Assembly: GCA_036850595.1 (NCBI GenBank)
Contig: CM072161.1
Span: forward strand, 14,403,812 to 14,467,811
DNA from: Rhyacichthys aspro
Taxonomy: Eukaryota > Chordata > Actinopteri > Gobiiformes > Rhyacichthyidae
Reading direction: 5' to 3'
Length of the DNA stretch: 64,000 nucleotides
Shown here: piece by piece, positions 45,701-53,300 of the stretch
Layout: every line of letters starts with the position of its first letter
Numbering within the stretch: the stretch's first letter is position 1
Translations under genes and position numbers: made by a program
The notes under the pieces: generated by a model
The model's database searches: none
What the model was told of the DNA's origin: nothing
Seen by the model: only the letters and a program-made list of their open reading frames with translations

Positions 45701-46624
45701 TGTGATGAACTAAACTACTGCAAGAAATGGAGTCTCAGTAACCTTTAATCAAATCAAAGGTTTTTACCCTTTTCTTGCCGTTTCTGCCACATATTCACCC
45801 CTCCTGAATTGCAAAGATCAAATTAACACTGTGTATGTGCAGATTTTAAGAAGAAAAAAAGTGTTTATTGTGGTCTGTTCACTAATACCATAGAAGTAAC
45901 AAAACTGTGTACAAAGCCAAAAACAGCTACAGTTCGTTAAAGTGCGTATAATATTCTTTATCTTGGTGCTTTTACTGATTACACCATTCTCACCTGCACT
46001 GCCTCTGGGGTGAGTGAACTCCTCTTCTTCTTCGGCTCCATCGATGATCTCTTCAGTGCTGGTCAAATGGCTCAAGTCTGACAGAGAAAACTCCAAACTG
46101 TCTTCCCTCCACATATCTGCCGACTTGGAGCGCTTCTTTTTAAAACTACTCCCGTCTTGAGAGCCCTCATTCATCCGCACGAGGTACCTTTCCTCTCCAT
46201 CTCCATCCTCCCCTTCCCCCATGGAGTCATCGCCTCCGTCTGGGGCAACTGTGTCTGCCTCTGAGGTCTCCGGAGTCGGCGTGGCCAGAGTGTCATCTTC
46301 ATGTTGGTATGACTCTGGCCTCATTGTCATAGCAACGCGCTGTGTCCAATGAGGGTTGATCCCAAACTCTCCGAAAGCATCCGCTGCGTCAAAAGGGTCA
46401 AGTCCGTTCTCTGCTAAGGATTGTGGGATACTAGGAGTGCTTGACGATCGAGTTGACGCCTCAGAGTTCCTGTGTTCCTGTTTGACAGATGATGAGTGTC
46501 TCGAGCGACGAGTGATAGATTGATGTTTGCCGGCGATTCGAAGTGAACGGGACGCGTGTTTACGGGAAATATGCCCCGTCACATTGCCGTACATGTCCCC
46601 ATTCTGGCTCTCCACGTTTCCCAT
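21161..46624 (-). CDS. tiam1: tiam1, T-lymphoma invasion and metastasis-inducing protein 1 (Rac1 guanine-nucleotide exchange factor)
   Basis: TIAM1 loads Rac1 with GTP at membranes, cell junctions and dendritic spines. Twenty-seven constitutive coding exons (numbered 1-15 and 17-28 here) join with consistent phase and GT-AG borders into 1,656 residues (human: 1,591). Visible order: myristoylation start MGNVES; acidic PEST-like stretch (about 110-150); PHn-CC-Ex membrane/scaffold module (about 445-720); Ras-binding domain (about 775-850); PDZ (about 855-935); poly-Ser linker; DH catalytic domain (about 1060-1275) with SYLIKPIQRVLKYPLLL and MNKVASHINEMQ; PHc (about 1280-1420); acidic tail ending at a TGA at 21,161. 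N-terminal, PHn and DH sequence fit TIAM1 rather than TIAM2. An internal first-exon candidate at 27,179-27,247 suggests a second, short product. Non-coding 5' exons probably extend the transcript to about 58.4 kb. Confidence 0.98.
22007..22179 (-). CDS. tiam1: tiam1 exon 27: PHc last helix and post-PH region
   Basis: 173 bp, SPESKKDFLKAVHSIIREKQ (PH C-terminal helix), RRQLLKTESLPINQQYVPFG, GKRLCALKGARPSMNRA. Nearly identical to human. Acceptor aattacag, donor GTAACA. Confidence 0.96.
22289..22376 (-). CDS. tiam1: tiam1 exon 26: C-terminal PH domain
   Basis: 88 bp, SEGTAMCEIVHTRSESEGRP then ETTFQLCC plus two bases; human AVCEIVHVKSESEGRPERVF. Acceptor tttcctcag, donor GTATGA. Confidence 0.95.
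22812..22908 (-). CDS. tiam1: tiam1 exon 25: C-terminal PH domain
   Basis: 97 bp, GGSHRASVIDDKDPFRFRHM then IATDSLQVRALT plus one base; human VGSHRLSIYEDWDPFRFRHM. Acceptor tttttcag, donor GTAAGT. Confidence 0.95.
23046..23104 (-). CDS. tiam1: tiam1 exon 24: C-terminal PH domain
   Basis: 59 bp, VFKTAVVFVFKDCSKHRKKI; human VFKTAVVLVYKDGSKQKKKL. Acceptor ctctttag, donor GTAAGT. Confidence 0.94.
23888..23996 (-). CDS. tiam1: tiam1 exon 23: start of C-terminal PH domain
   Basis: 109 bp, VPDLSMGDLLLHSTVAWINA then PASLVKSKKEPDLAAF; human VADLSMGDLLLHTTVIWLNP and KKEPELAAF. Acceptor ctttttcag, donor GTAAGG. Confidence 0.96.
24271..24389 (-). CDS. tiam1: tiam1 exon 22: end of DH domain
   Basis: 119 bp, AMKAMNKVASHINEMQKLHE then EYGAVFDQLISEQTANKKE. 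The Asn of MNKVASHINEMQ, in the last DH helix that contacts the GTPase, is conserved. Acceptor gtcctcag, donor GTACCT. Confidence 0.96.
24477..24656 (-). CDS. tiam1: tiam1 exon 21: DH catalytic helices
   Basis: 180 bp (residues 1179-1238): KTDPDFKAFLAERNPRQQHS, then STLESYLIKPIQRVLKYPLL and LKELYSLTDADSDEHYHLD. The SYLIKPIQR-LKYPLLL block is the hallmark of the DH CR3 helix that contacts Rac switch regions, and it is intact. Donor GTAAAT. Confidence 0.97.
24822..24930 (-). CDS. tiam1: tiam1 exon 20: DH domain
   Basis: 109 bp, KVLFSLGGSFLYYADRFKIY, SAFCASHTKVPKVLAK plus one base. Matches human with few changes. Acceptor tcccacag, donor GTAAAA. Confidence 0.96.
25059..25184 (-). CDS. tiam1: tiam1 exon 19: DH domain
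   Basis: 126 bp, LDVLFGNLGEMVDFQVEFLR, TLEDGIRLVPDLDRLERVEQ, FK. Very close to human. Acceptor ttgtctag, donor GTGTGC. Confidence 0.96.
25261..25329 (-). CDS. tiam1: tiam1 exon 18: DH domain
   Basis: 69 bp, DLRCLIDCYLKPLQKDNILT then QDE; human DLNCLMERYLKPLQKETFLT. Phase 0. Donor GTACAC. Confidence 0.96.
25416..25640 (-). CDS. tiam1: tiam1 exon 17: linker with poly-Ser and start of DH domain
   Basis: 225 bp (residues 1003-1077): STEQVTGFCRSLHD (human STEQVAAFCRSLHE), a run of nine Ser, a Ser/Pro/Ala linker, then RQLTHADKLRKVINELVETE and KTYVK, the first helix of the DH domain. Acceptor ctgtttag, donor GTCAGT. The Ser run is absent from human TIAM1. Confidence 0.96.
25641..27178. other. tiam1 intron between alternative exon 16 and exon 17
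   Basis: AT-rich intron. The short plus-strand open frames near 26.6-27.0 kb show no family features. Confidence 0.8.
27179..27247 (-). CDS. tiam1: tiam1 alternative first coding exon (short DH-PH isoform candidate)
   Basis: An ATG at 27,247 (A at -3, in-frame TAA 9 nt upstream) opens 23 codons beginning MSAFRRSRISKRSTES and ending DVLQL at donor GTGAGC. The exon ends phase 0, so it splices in frame to exon 17 (STEQVTGFCRS), just as exon 15 does. No acceptor fits an internal exon. A CpG cluster lies about 240-290 bp upstream in otherwise CpG-poor DNA. The predicted product is 23 + 654 = 677 residues: poly-Ser linker, DH, PHc and tail, without PHn-CC-Ex, RBD or PDZ. Short DH-PH forms are known for TIAM2; transcript support here is untested. 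Confidence 0.65.
27248..27560 (-). promoter_or_regulatory. tiam1: candidate internal tiam1 promoter and 5' UTR (short isoform)
   Basis: About 240-290 bp upstream of the exon-16 ATG are at least six CpGs within about 55 bp (27,470-27,525), unusual for the surrounding DNA. Beyond it lies a purine/pyrimidine strand-asymmetric tract (27,596-27,650). No TATA box is evident. The intervening sequence would be 5' UTR. Confidence 0.45.
27561..31085. other. tiam1 intron upstream of the internal promoter
   Basis: Holds a purine-rich tract (27,596-27,650), the T-rich tract at 28.64 kb, and a 29.1-29.4 kb patch with several TTATC (GATA) motifs and homeobox-like TAATTA cores. Otherwise unassigned. Confidence 0.6.
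28640..28695. repeat. T-rich low-complexity tract
   Basis: A run of T interrupted by single G or A in the intron upstream of tiam1 exon 16. On the minus strand it reads as an interrupted poly(A) and could be a retroposon tail, but no body is recognised next to it. Confidence 0.7.
31086..31210 (-). CDS. tiam1: tiam1 exon 15: acidic PDZ-DH linker
   Basis: 125 bp: DILDEVSGLTVESLNETLEE then TSQPQSPSDPEDMSC and TAMAQK. Poorly conserved and acidic, like the human linker before STEQVAAFCRSLHE. The frame is open, it has a strong acceptor (tttctgcag) and donor GTAAGA, and its phase fits exons 14 and 17. Confidence 0.85.
31211..34091. other. tiam1 introns between exons 13, 14 and 15
   Basis: Introns of about 1.06 and 1.6 kb flanking exon 14 (32,270-32,482). 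No gene, RNA or repeat family recognised. Confidence 0.8.
32270..32482 (-). CDS. tiam1: tiam1 exon 14: PDZ end and linker
   Basis: 213 bp (residues 890-960): LQAGDEILFLNGKSG completes the PDZ core (human LKAGDEILEINNRAA), followed by a less conserved linker ending TDIFSQSQ. Acceptor tttgccag, donor GTACGT. Confidence 0.93.
34092..34178 (-). CDS. tiam1: tiam1 exon 13: PDZ domain
   Basis: 87 bp: FSVAVIDEDGTQQLHITEVK then PDGLAAAK. With the split Gly it gives GFSV, the GLGF-type loop that binds C-terminal peptides (syndecan-type ligands are known for human TIAM1). Acceptor gtctccag, donor GTAAAC. Confidence 0.94.
34395..34476 (-). CDS. tiam1: tiam1 exon 12: end of RBD, entry into PDZ
   Basis: 82 bp: LYKEIEICPKVTKGICFDKV then ESCAAGY plus one base. 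LYKEIEICPKVT is identical to human. The next exon completes YGFS, the PDZ carboxylate-binding loop. Donor GTATGC. Confidence 0.95.
34477..35930. other. tiam1 introns between exons 10, 11 and 12
   Basis: Introns of 748 and 601 bp on either side of exon 11. Nothing recognised. Confidence 0.8.
35225..35329 (-). CDS. tiam1: tiam1 exon 11: Ras-binding domain
   Basis: 105 bp, TRKLDTSGHYLRLKVWVDNQ then MLIYVPKLEEEISDL, aligned with human THQLDHSAHYLRLKFLIENK. Acceptor tttctacag, donor GTGAGA. Confidence 0.95.
35931..36101 (-). CDS. tiam1: tiam1 exon 10: start of Ras-binding domain
   Basis: 171 bp (residues 742-798): a variable lead-in, then DSDIWVPDYLTPSWVCLPNN and QPILVIIQPGETALEVLS. Human has DCDIWVHEYFTPSWFCLPNN. 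This begins the RBD, the Ras-GTP contact module. Donor GTGTGC. Confidence 0.95.
36102..38402. other. tiam1 intron between exons 9 and 10
   Basis: Contains the (AC)n tract and, at 36,890-37,260, a GC-richer patch of unknown role. No gene supported. Confidence 0.75.
36858..36874. repeat. (AC)n microsatellite
   Basis: About 8.5 AC units in a tiam1 intron between exons 9 and 10. Confidence 0.9.
38403..38477 (-). CDS. tiam1: tiam1 exon 9: linker after Ex
   Basis: 75 bp, VFVDGMEPVRKPLESMFEDS then ASEKS, aligned with human VFGEGTEAVKKSLEGIFDD. Acceptor tggtttcag, donor GTAAGA; phase 0. Confidence 0.93.
38567..38713 (-). CDS. tiam1: tiam1 exon 8: basic Ex segment
   Basis: 147 bp (residues 668-716): VSARTECSIRRRSQAM, then SKRRSRFSSLWGLDTTSKRK and GHPSINQ. 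Human has TGETGVRRRTQAMSR and SKRRSRFSSLWGLDTTSKKK. Highly basic. Donor GTTCCT. Confidence 0.96.
38714..41566. other. tiam1 introns between exons 6, 7 and 8
   Basis: Introns of 1.8 kb and 0.87 kb around exon 7. Nothing recognised beyond short A-runs. Confidence 0.8.
40509..40694 (-). CDS. tiam1: tiam1 exon 7: Ex segment
   Basis: 186 bp (residues 606-667): IFLWEQNLERFHMDLFRCRC, YLASLQGSEPPNPKRLLGFA, LAMGRLGIFSVSSFHAL. Matches human closely. Acceptor tgttag, donor GTATGA. Confidence 0.96.
41567..41791 (-). CDS. tiam1: tiam1 exon 6: PH C-terminal helix and coiled coil
   Basis: 225 bp (residues 531-605): TSSQTELENWITAIHSACAT, then a heptad-like charged stretch (LLRTEIRKLEQKIDMDEKMK) ending KKRKTILEQ. 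This is the CC part of the PHn-CC-Ex module, which binds scaffolds and membranes. Acceptor cttctag, donor GTCTGA. Confidence 0.96.
41792..43200. other. tiam1 introns between exons 4, 5 and 6
   Basis: Two introns of about 0.62 kb. The one next to exon 4 has an 11-bp inverted repeat (43,113-43,123 with 43,156-43,166) close to the exon 4 donor. Confidence 0.75.
42413..42585 (-). CDS. tiam1: tiam1 exon 5: N-terminal PH domain
   Basis: 173 bp (residues 473-530): CTLFLYETDGRSGIDHNSTP, KHALWVENSIVQAVPEHPKK, DFVFCLSNSIGDAFLFQ. Almost unchanged from human. Donor GTGAGA. Confidence 0.97.
43201..43426 (-). CDS. tiam1: tiam1 exon 4: start of N-terminal PH domain
   Basis: 226 bp (residues 398-472). SDEQSSGTLSS, then QGTVRKAGALAVKNFLVHKK and RRKWKRYWVSLR are nearly identical to human TIAM1 and form the first strands of PHn. 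Acceptor cttgttag, donor GTAATA. Confidence 0.96.
43729..44001 (-). CDS. tiam1: tiam1 exon 3: DSG motif and Src-site region
   Basis: 273 bp (residues 307-397): DISGVLGEGSEYGDSGIDG, a Gly/Ser-rich stretch, then GGIYENFRKELDNQAW. DSGIDG at 320-325 corresponds to the human DSGIEG phosphodegron-like motif. Tyr385 in GIYENFRKE corresponds to human Tyr384 (GVYENFRRE), a reported Src target. Donor GTAAGT. Confidence 0.95.
44002..45993. other. tiam1 introns between exons 1, 2 and 3
   Basis: Introns of about 1.08 kb and 0.63 kb on either side of exon 2. Only short T-runs seen. Confidence 0.8.
45081..45367 (-). CDS. tiam1: tiam1 exon 2: N-terminal regulatory region
   Basis: 287 bp (residues 211-306). 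Acidic and Ser-rich; it ends FTLPCRRSHCLSEG...FQGRRAQTTQ, matching human NTLPCRKSHCLSEG...MQGRRAKTTQ. Acceptor gtgtttcag, donor GTTGGG. The part between SAERASSLDHL and the LPCRRSH motif is poorly conserved in length and sequence. Confidence 0.93.
45994..46624 (-). CDS. tiam1: tiam1 exon 1: N-terminus, myristoylation signal, acidic region
   Basis: 631 coding bp (residues 1-210) from ATG at 46,624 (A at -3, G at +4). MGNVES fits the MGxxxS N-myristoylation pattern. It contains RKHASRSLRIAGKHQS, HRNSEASTRSSSTPSIPQSL and SFKKKRSKSADMWREDSLEF, all closely matched in human TIAM1, plus an acidic PEST-like run near residues 110-150. Donor GTGAGA at 45,993. The exon opens 7 nt upstream of the ATG after acceptor cttcacag. 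Confidence 0.97.
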
Positions 46625-46631
46625 GATTCAA
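46625..46631 (-). other. tiam1: tiam1 5' UTR tip of the ATG exon
   Basis: Seven non-coding bases (TTGAATC) separate the splice acceptor cttcacag from the ATG. A non-coding exon must therefore precede this one, as in mammalian TIAM1. Confidence 0.65.
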
Positions 46632-47268
46632 CTGTGAAGTAAACAGTCTTTTGAGCAACAAACATATTCGAATTTTTCAATAGTCTTCAGCATGTCTTCG
46701 GTTTTGATCAAACATCTGTGTTGACATAAAAACACAGAACAGCTATGAGCTCATACATGGCACAAGATCCAGGACTTATTAGATCATGAGTTCTCACCTA
46801 ATGAATTGAATCAGTTTTAGTGAAGTCCATTTGCCAGACCTAGAGTTTTCAACTAACTTCAAATGCAGATTTAGGATTCAAGAATATGTATCTTACAGTA
46901 TATTCTGCTTTAGAAATGACATGTTACTCTATTGACAAAATGTTCAGCGTGCTTGATCACATTTTTTTAAAGCATTTCACTAAAGGCTCTGTTACATAAG
47001 CAACAAGAAGCTGCTGAGTCAACTGCTGTCAGTTGGTCCACTGTGACTCAGAGAAGGTTAAACCCACACATCGTCAGGCTTTCAATGTGAGCATAAACTG
47101 CAGAGGGAGACAAGAAGCTCCAAAATCAGCTTCGTCAATGTAAATTTTATGGTTTTGCACATTCTAACTTTTTCTTTGTTGAGAAGGTAATACATAAAAG
47201 CATTTTTGTTGAATTACTGATCTCACTAATCTAACATAAAACTAAGTAATCACAAAAGCTATAAATAC

Positions 47269-47374
47269 CTTTGATTAAGTTGCAGCATCATCAATGTCAC
47301 CACATCAGTGCAGGAAACTGTTTCGCAGCCTGCGCAATCCTCTGCTCATCCTCAAACAGTCATCTCAGTTGGCT
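47269..47374 (-). other. tiam1: candidate non-coding 5' exon of tiam1
   Basis: A 106-bp block is bordered by a very strong acceptor (long pyrimidine tract ending ttcctttcag) and donor GTATTT. No long frame is open. Short uORFs include one starting MSRGLRRLRN and one starting MMLQLNQ; the latter terminates just across the junction with the ATG exon. It lies 0.64 kb upstream of the coding start. No transcript evidence is available. Confidence 0.5.
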
Positions 47375-50300
47375 CTGAAAGGAACAAGAAAAAGAGAAGT
47401 GTTTCAGTGTGGTTTTTATAACTTCAAAGTGACCTCATGTGTCAAACACTCATAGAGGATGAGAAGAGAAGGGTACTTCTGAAAAAGTGCTGAGGATCTG
47501 CCAGGTAAATTACAAGAGGTGAAATACTTGAAGGGAAAGCTCTAAAATAAGAGCTTAGCGGATGTAGGAGAATATTGTATGTAGCGGCCAGTGTCTGTTT
47601 CAAGTAAATGTAGGAAGACAAGCAGACAAAACAAGTAAATGCACATATTCACAATCGTATACATCATTTGAAACAAAGCGCAGTACCGTTAGAGCCTCAG
47701 GTGTAATTCTCACAAACAACCACATTTTCTTTGAACTGCACCCTGAAACTCATGCCAACCTGAAACCATCCGGGCATGTACAGGCACGAAGCATCTGAGA
47801 AACACCCCTCGTTTTCCTACAGACAAAGAGACATGCATCCACACATGCACACTCACACATGGAGTAAAATGACAGGAGATGAAAGGAGCTGTGAAGTGTG
47901 ATTTTCTGCCTAAGACTCAATTAAATGATACTTGCCAACACGACCTAATTTCCCCTAATACTAGCCCTGAGCTGCTTAGGATAGACCTTCATTTCCATAA
48001 TGTACTACGTATAGTGTGCAAGAATGCAGACTGTTGTAGTTGTAAGCAATCTTAAAACAACCTGAGACATATACGGCGATTAAATAGCTGTCAAGGATAC
48101 ACTATTATGTTTGGCAGTGAATCGGAGAAGACAGACAAGTAGCGAACGCAAGTGGCTGTGTGATCATTTTCTCTGTTCAGACTGCATTATTATACTGCAC
48201 TGTTCTCATCAACAAACAAATGTCTCCATGAGCTCTATGTAAAAGATATGTGTACTAATATTAAAATAATAAATCTCAGTCACATATTTGACTCTTTAAA
48301 TTTACTCAGTGTAGTGTAGTATGTTTTGGCCCCAGCTGTGGGATGTTGTTACATAAACCAGACCCTTGACCCTGATACTTCTGCTCCTCTTCCTCTGCTT
48401 GGTTGCTCTTTCCACGCTTTATTTCTCATCCCTCCTCCGTCCCATCCGGCCTCATGAATCTCATCCCAACCCACAATCTGGCCACCCACCCCCAAAGCAA
48501 ACATCATATAACGCACATAATACACCACTGTGGCTGCGCATTTATTTTGGATTCATGCCTACTATTTTAGATTCCATATCCATTTAAGAGGCAAGAATGA
48601 TTTACAGGCCCAAACCCCAAATATAGATCACATACACTATTTGTTGGATAGCTCTGGATGTATGCGCTTTTATAAAGACTGTATACGTCTTGAGAAAAAC
48701 AGCACATGCCAAACAAACAAGACAACCTAGTCTGACACAACACATGGGAAATCAAACCTCTTTTTTTCCTCTGGCAGAGTACAGTCTAAAACGTTCAGAC
48801 TCTTCGTTTTCCTTTCCTGGTGCCCTACAGCAAGAGCAAGGAAAAGGGGGAGAGTGTTCTGCAAATCCCACACAGAGGTGAGGAGAGGCTAGAGGCGAAG
48901 AACGAATGAAAACGGGGCTGCTAAGGTCAAACATACAGAAGGGGAACACAAATAAACTGCACTGAGAATAGAAATGTGAAAGTCGGGAAAACAAAGACTG
49001 GGACAGAGGAGACAGTGGGAGAGAGAAATTGGGAGGTCCTATTGTTGTGGAGCTCTAAGTGGATAAGTAGACATGTGCTCTGACTGCCTATCTTTTCAAG
49101 CTTAATTGAGGGAGCCGAGACAAAAGGGAAAACATAATTATTCGCTCTCTTTCTCTCAATCTTCCATTCTCGCGGTGTATTAACACGCTGTGGAGAGCAT
49201 ATTAACACAATGGCTCGTGCAACAGCAGCCAAGGCATCATTACCATGCAGACATGTCCACTCTGTGTTAATGAAAATATGACTCTACTACTAAGAGGGTC
49301 TTTGCAAAACTCTCTATGGTGTATCAACACAATGTGACTGAAATGATAAATATGAATTGCTGTTTTGCTTTGTTATACAATACACAGATGGGACATAATA
49401 GAAAAATAGAGTATTGAGGCTGTCACACTCAACTATGTTTTCACGTTGTCAAGGTTGAAAAAGAGAGATGCTCACAAAAGCAGGTAGTGTTTGTGCTGCA
49501 CACTGGAGCACAACTGTACAAAGGCGGACTCCAGTTGCACACACCTGTCAAATCCCGTGAGAAAAACTAGCAGGTTTTCCAACTCCAGTTCTTTGGAAAA
49601 ATACCAAAGGCCTGTCAGAACAGCCATGGAGCTGGCACACCCCGCTTCCTCTCCGCCAATCTTTTTATCTCTGCACCTGTCTCACGGCTCCACCCGACAT
49701 GACACACAGCGCAGCTCTCCAGATGCCACACTGAACGGAGACGTGCACTACTGTACGGCACCGAGAGCCCAACAAATCCTGTCTCATCACTTTTTAAAAC
49801 CTGTCACAACGCTGACTGCATGCAGTGTGGCAGCAGAAATCATTCAAGGCTCCTTCGTGTTGTACTGAAAGAGCTCTAACCTAATTAAAAATAGTTCATA
49901 ATAGAAATATCATTTATACAGTGTAATGAATTTCTTTTGTGTTTGTATATGTATGGTCAGTAGTGAGAAATGAACATTATTAATGAGTAAGTAATAAGTA
50001 AGTCAGTCATTAGTGGAAATGCTAATTGAAAGACTAACACATTTTCAACTTGCTCAACTTTATTATTGCTAGGTTTCCATTAGTCAATCCAACTCAAATG
50101 AATGATCAAAGGAACAAATCCAATCTAGAACTGTTTTTACCCCTCCACGTCACCCCCTCCTCTAAATCTTTGAAACACATTATCCAATTGAATGGCCCAC
50201 CCTTCCCATAGGCCTGTTCCTACACCTCTCACATTCTTCAAATGGTTACCGTGCCCCATCTCCAGCCACGTCCCTTGAGGTTAAGGGTCTCTCTGGGGGG

Positions 50301-53300
50301 TAAACAAAGGAATTTGTGGATGGGACAAACGTCATTCCACACAAGCCAAAATAGACTGCCAGGGCAACTGAGGAGAAAGTTTGTCTCCAAGGTTTTCTTT
50401 TGTTTTGTTTTACAGGGGAAACCTGTATTACCTTGAAGCACACAACAGTCTGCAGACATATATTCAATGCAATGCAAATACACAGGCGCTTCAGCTGTGC
50501 AATGGTAAAGTGAATGGTGCATACAAAAAGGAGTATCTCTGTGTATATCTGCATATTTAAAGAGGGACTACCTGATGCAGATAATAGCACACACTCCACT
50601 GCACTCACACAGTGCCTCTGAGAGGAGACTGTCTGAGACAACACTGGCAGAATTCCCTGGAAGAGAGAGATTAGCTTCTTATTCATCCTTACAGGATTGG
50701 ACACGACACGCGCCACATCCCCCTCTCTCTGATTACACACACACACAATGCACATAAGCATTAACCACAACACTCAACCAAATAGTGTTTCTGTGGCGAG
50801 AGACTAATTACAGGTGTGCTAGTGCCATCACACAAGGATATAAGTATTTGCATACAAATTTAAAAACCCAGGGAAAAACTAAAAGAATGAATTGGATCAT
50901 GATTCAAAAACAGCAGTACATGATCTGCAATATGATTTCTAGGTCAGTGTGTCTGTGTGGCATCTGAGGATCAAGCGAAAAAAGTAGCAGAATTTGTATC
51001 ATCCAATTGACTGTACTTCACTCCTCAAGTGTCACTAACCTCATTAAATGCGCTCCTCTGACTTTCTAGGAGCTTATACCATATGCTCCTTAACTCTGAT
51101 TCCAGTCGACTGTCTTTGCAGTGCTGCACAGTCTGGGATTACCATATTTTAAGGGAAAATCCTTCCACAAGTCTACTATTGAGTGAGAGTGCTTGATGCT
51201 CCGTTCTGTAGCTGCTGCTCGGATGACTGAGCCTCTATATGAAATACAACCCCCTCCCCATTATGAGAATCTTGCTACATCAAATCAAGATGTATATTTC
51301 AAAGCTTTTTGTGAATTATCATTTTATTCGTCATCCCATTTCTAATGTAGGTTACATAGGAATAAAATCCTCTCATTGATAACAATATAGTGCAGCAGGT
51401 TGAGTCAAAACCACTTTTTGCTTTTTATCTCTCCCTTTTCAATCAAAGCTCCAAAGACAATCCCCATCAAGCCGTCAAAACCAATCAAGCAGATATTCAT
51501 ATCATTCCCATGTAAAATGTGAGAGGCAGTAAAAGAAGTGTTGTTTAATTATCCAGGAGGAATGGGACGAGACATTTCACAGTGCTCCAGATTCAGCTGG
51601 TAACCGTAGAAACCCTTCGGGGCAAAACAGCCTAAGGGGAGGAACGAATGGTAGAGGAGTAGAAGAAAGATAAAGCAAGACTTTTTAAGAGAAAAAGTGG
51701 ACCGTGAGGATATGGCAGAATTTTACTATAAAATTTCTCTGAATAAAATGAACTTAGAAGCAAAAAAAATGAATCACTTGAGCATTTGATACTTCAGCTA
51801 GTTCCTATTCAGCCAATAAAGTCTTCTACAACTGCTGGTGCCAGAAGAATAAAACTATAAATGCTTAAGTAACAAAAGGGATCTCTAATCTAGAAAGTTC
51901 TTTGTCTGAGACACAAAACACATAAAGTCTGCCACTTCTTAGACAGTGACTAATTAATTCAGCACTGCCTCAGTCAAACTGTCTCAAGAGTTTTCCTTCC
52001 ATTTTACAAAATGTTGCTGAGACAAAGACAGAAATCTCTTGAGTTTAAAAATGTGTCATTGCACTGTGTTGTACTGATACATACTGACAACACACAGCGG
52101 CCTGGACTGGTGTGAAAGACGCTAAATTGGCTTGGTTAATACTTCCTATTCGCTGAGCCAAATAACAGGGCGGATGAGAGGGTGAAAGAGGGATAAGAGG
52201 GTTTCAGGCAAAGGTAGAGGAGCTGAGGTGGGCGGCTGAGACCGGGGGATGGGATGATGGAGGTGGTGAGAGGTGGATGAGAGGCTGTTAGAGCTGTGGG
52301 GGGGCTGCTGGCTTTGAGTGTTAGGCCACAGGTATCCAGATGAATGATGTGTGCTGAGGTGGAACGAGACATGAGAGAGTTAAAAGGGCACACTGCTGCT
52401 GATAAATGTTGAAGGGCTCATTGTACTGAATGATGGTGTGTCAGTTCAAAGCCAAGTTGGCGCGAGATGACCCAGATTTGCGACAGAATTGATGGAGACA
52501 GGAGATCTGGAGAGAGTCAATGACACGTCGACACACTGAGGTGACCAAGGTGTCTATAAGAGAGATATAAAGTCATAATATTTTTGAACAAAAGATTTCA
52601 GGTGGTCTGTGATGACAATTATGTGCAGATATGAGAAGTCTGTGGCTTTTATCAAACTCTAGGCTTCAGCCAGTGACATCTAGTCTGAACTTAGATCAGA
52701 TTTATGTGTGTCAAAATTAAGGGAAAATACAGGTTTTAAAAGCTATTATTTGCTTTTACTTAGTTTGTGACAAAGATGGTACCGAAACCAAGTGTATGCC
52801 AAGACACTATTATTTTTGGACACCAAATATAAAGTTGTAAGACATGAATCTGGCATCCTTCAAATATGTTACACATCACTAACAATGTTTTCATAATTTG
52901 AGTAAAAGATGTCTGAAATCAGGCTGTAGACAACCTTCTCTGTTGCACAAAGGAATGATAAGAAGTGACAGAGGGACTAGTTTACAGAGGGGCTTTGGGG
53001 GCAGGAAGTTAACTTAGTCCATCCAGACACCTGAGTCAACAGCAGTGCTTGCAAACAAAGTGCCCCGTCAGAGAAGAGACAAGACACAATGTCCTACAGT
53101 GAAAGACGGGGGCCGAAAGGTTCAACAAGAATGTGACGGACAAACAGCAGTGCACTGTCTTTGCTGTTCACTGCTTACTGAGACAATACAATATGGCACC
53201 GTGGAACATAGTATGAGCTTGCACAACCTGCTCACTGTGTTAAGTCCATCCTGCAGGTCACAAAGAGCAAGTAAACAGCACGTTACTCATAAGAAGAAAC

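Noticed and set aside
49491..49868. 125-codon plus-strand frame
   Set aside because: Ser/Thr/His-rich translation with no motif; intronic chance frame.
50246..50773. 175-codon minus-strand open frame in the tiam1 5' intron
   Set aside because: Mixed Cys-rich and hydrophobic composition with no domain, no splice logic and no conserved motif. Best explained as chance.
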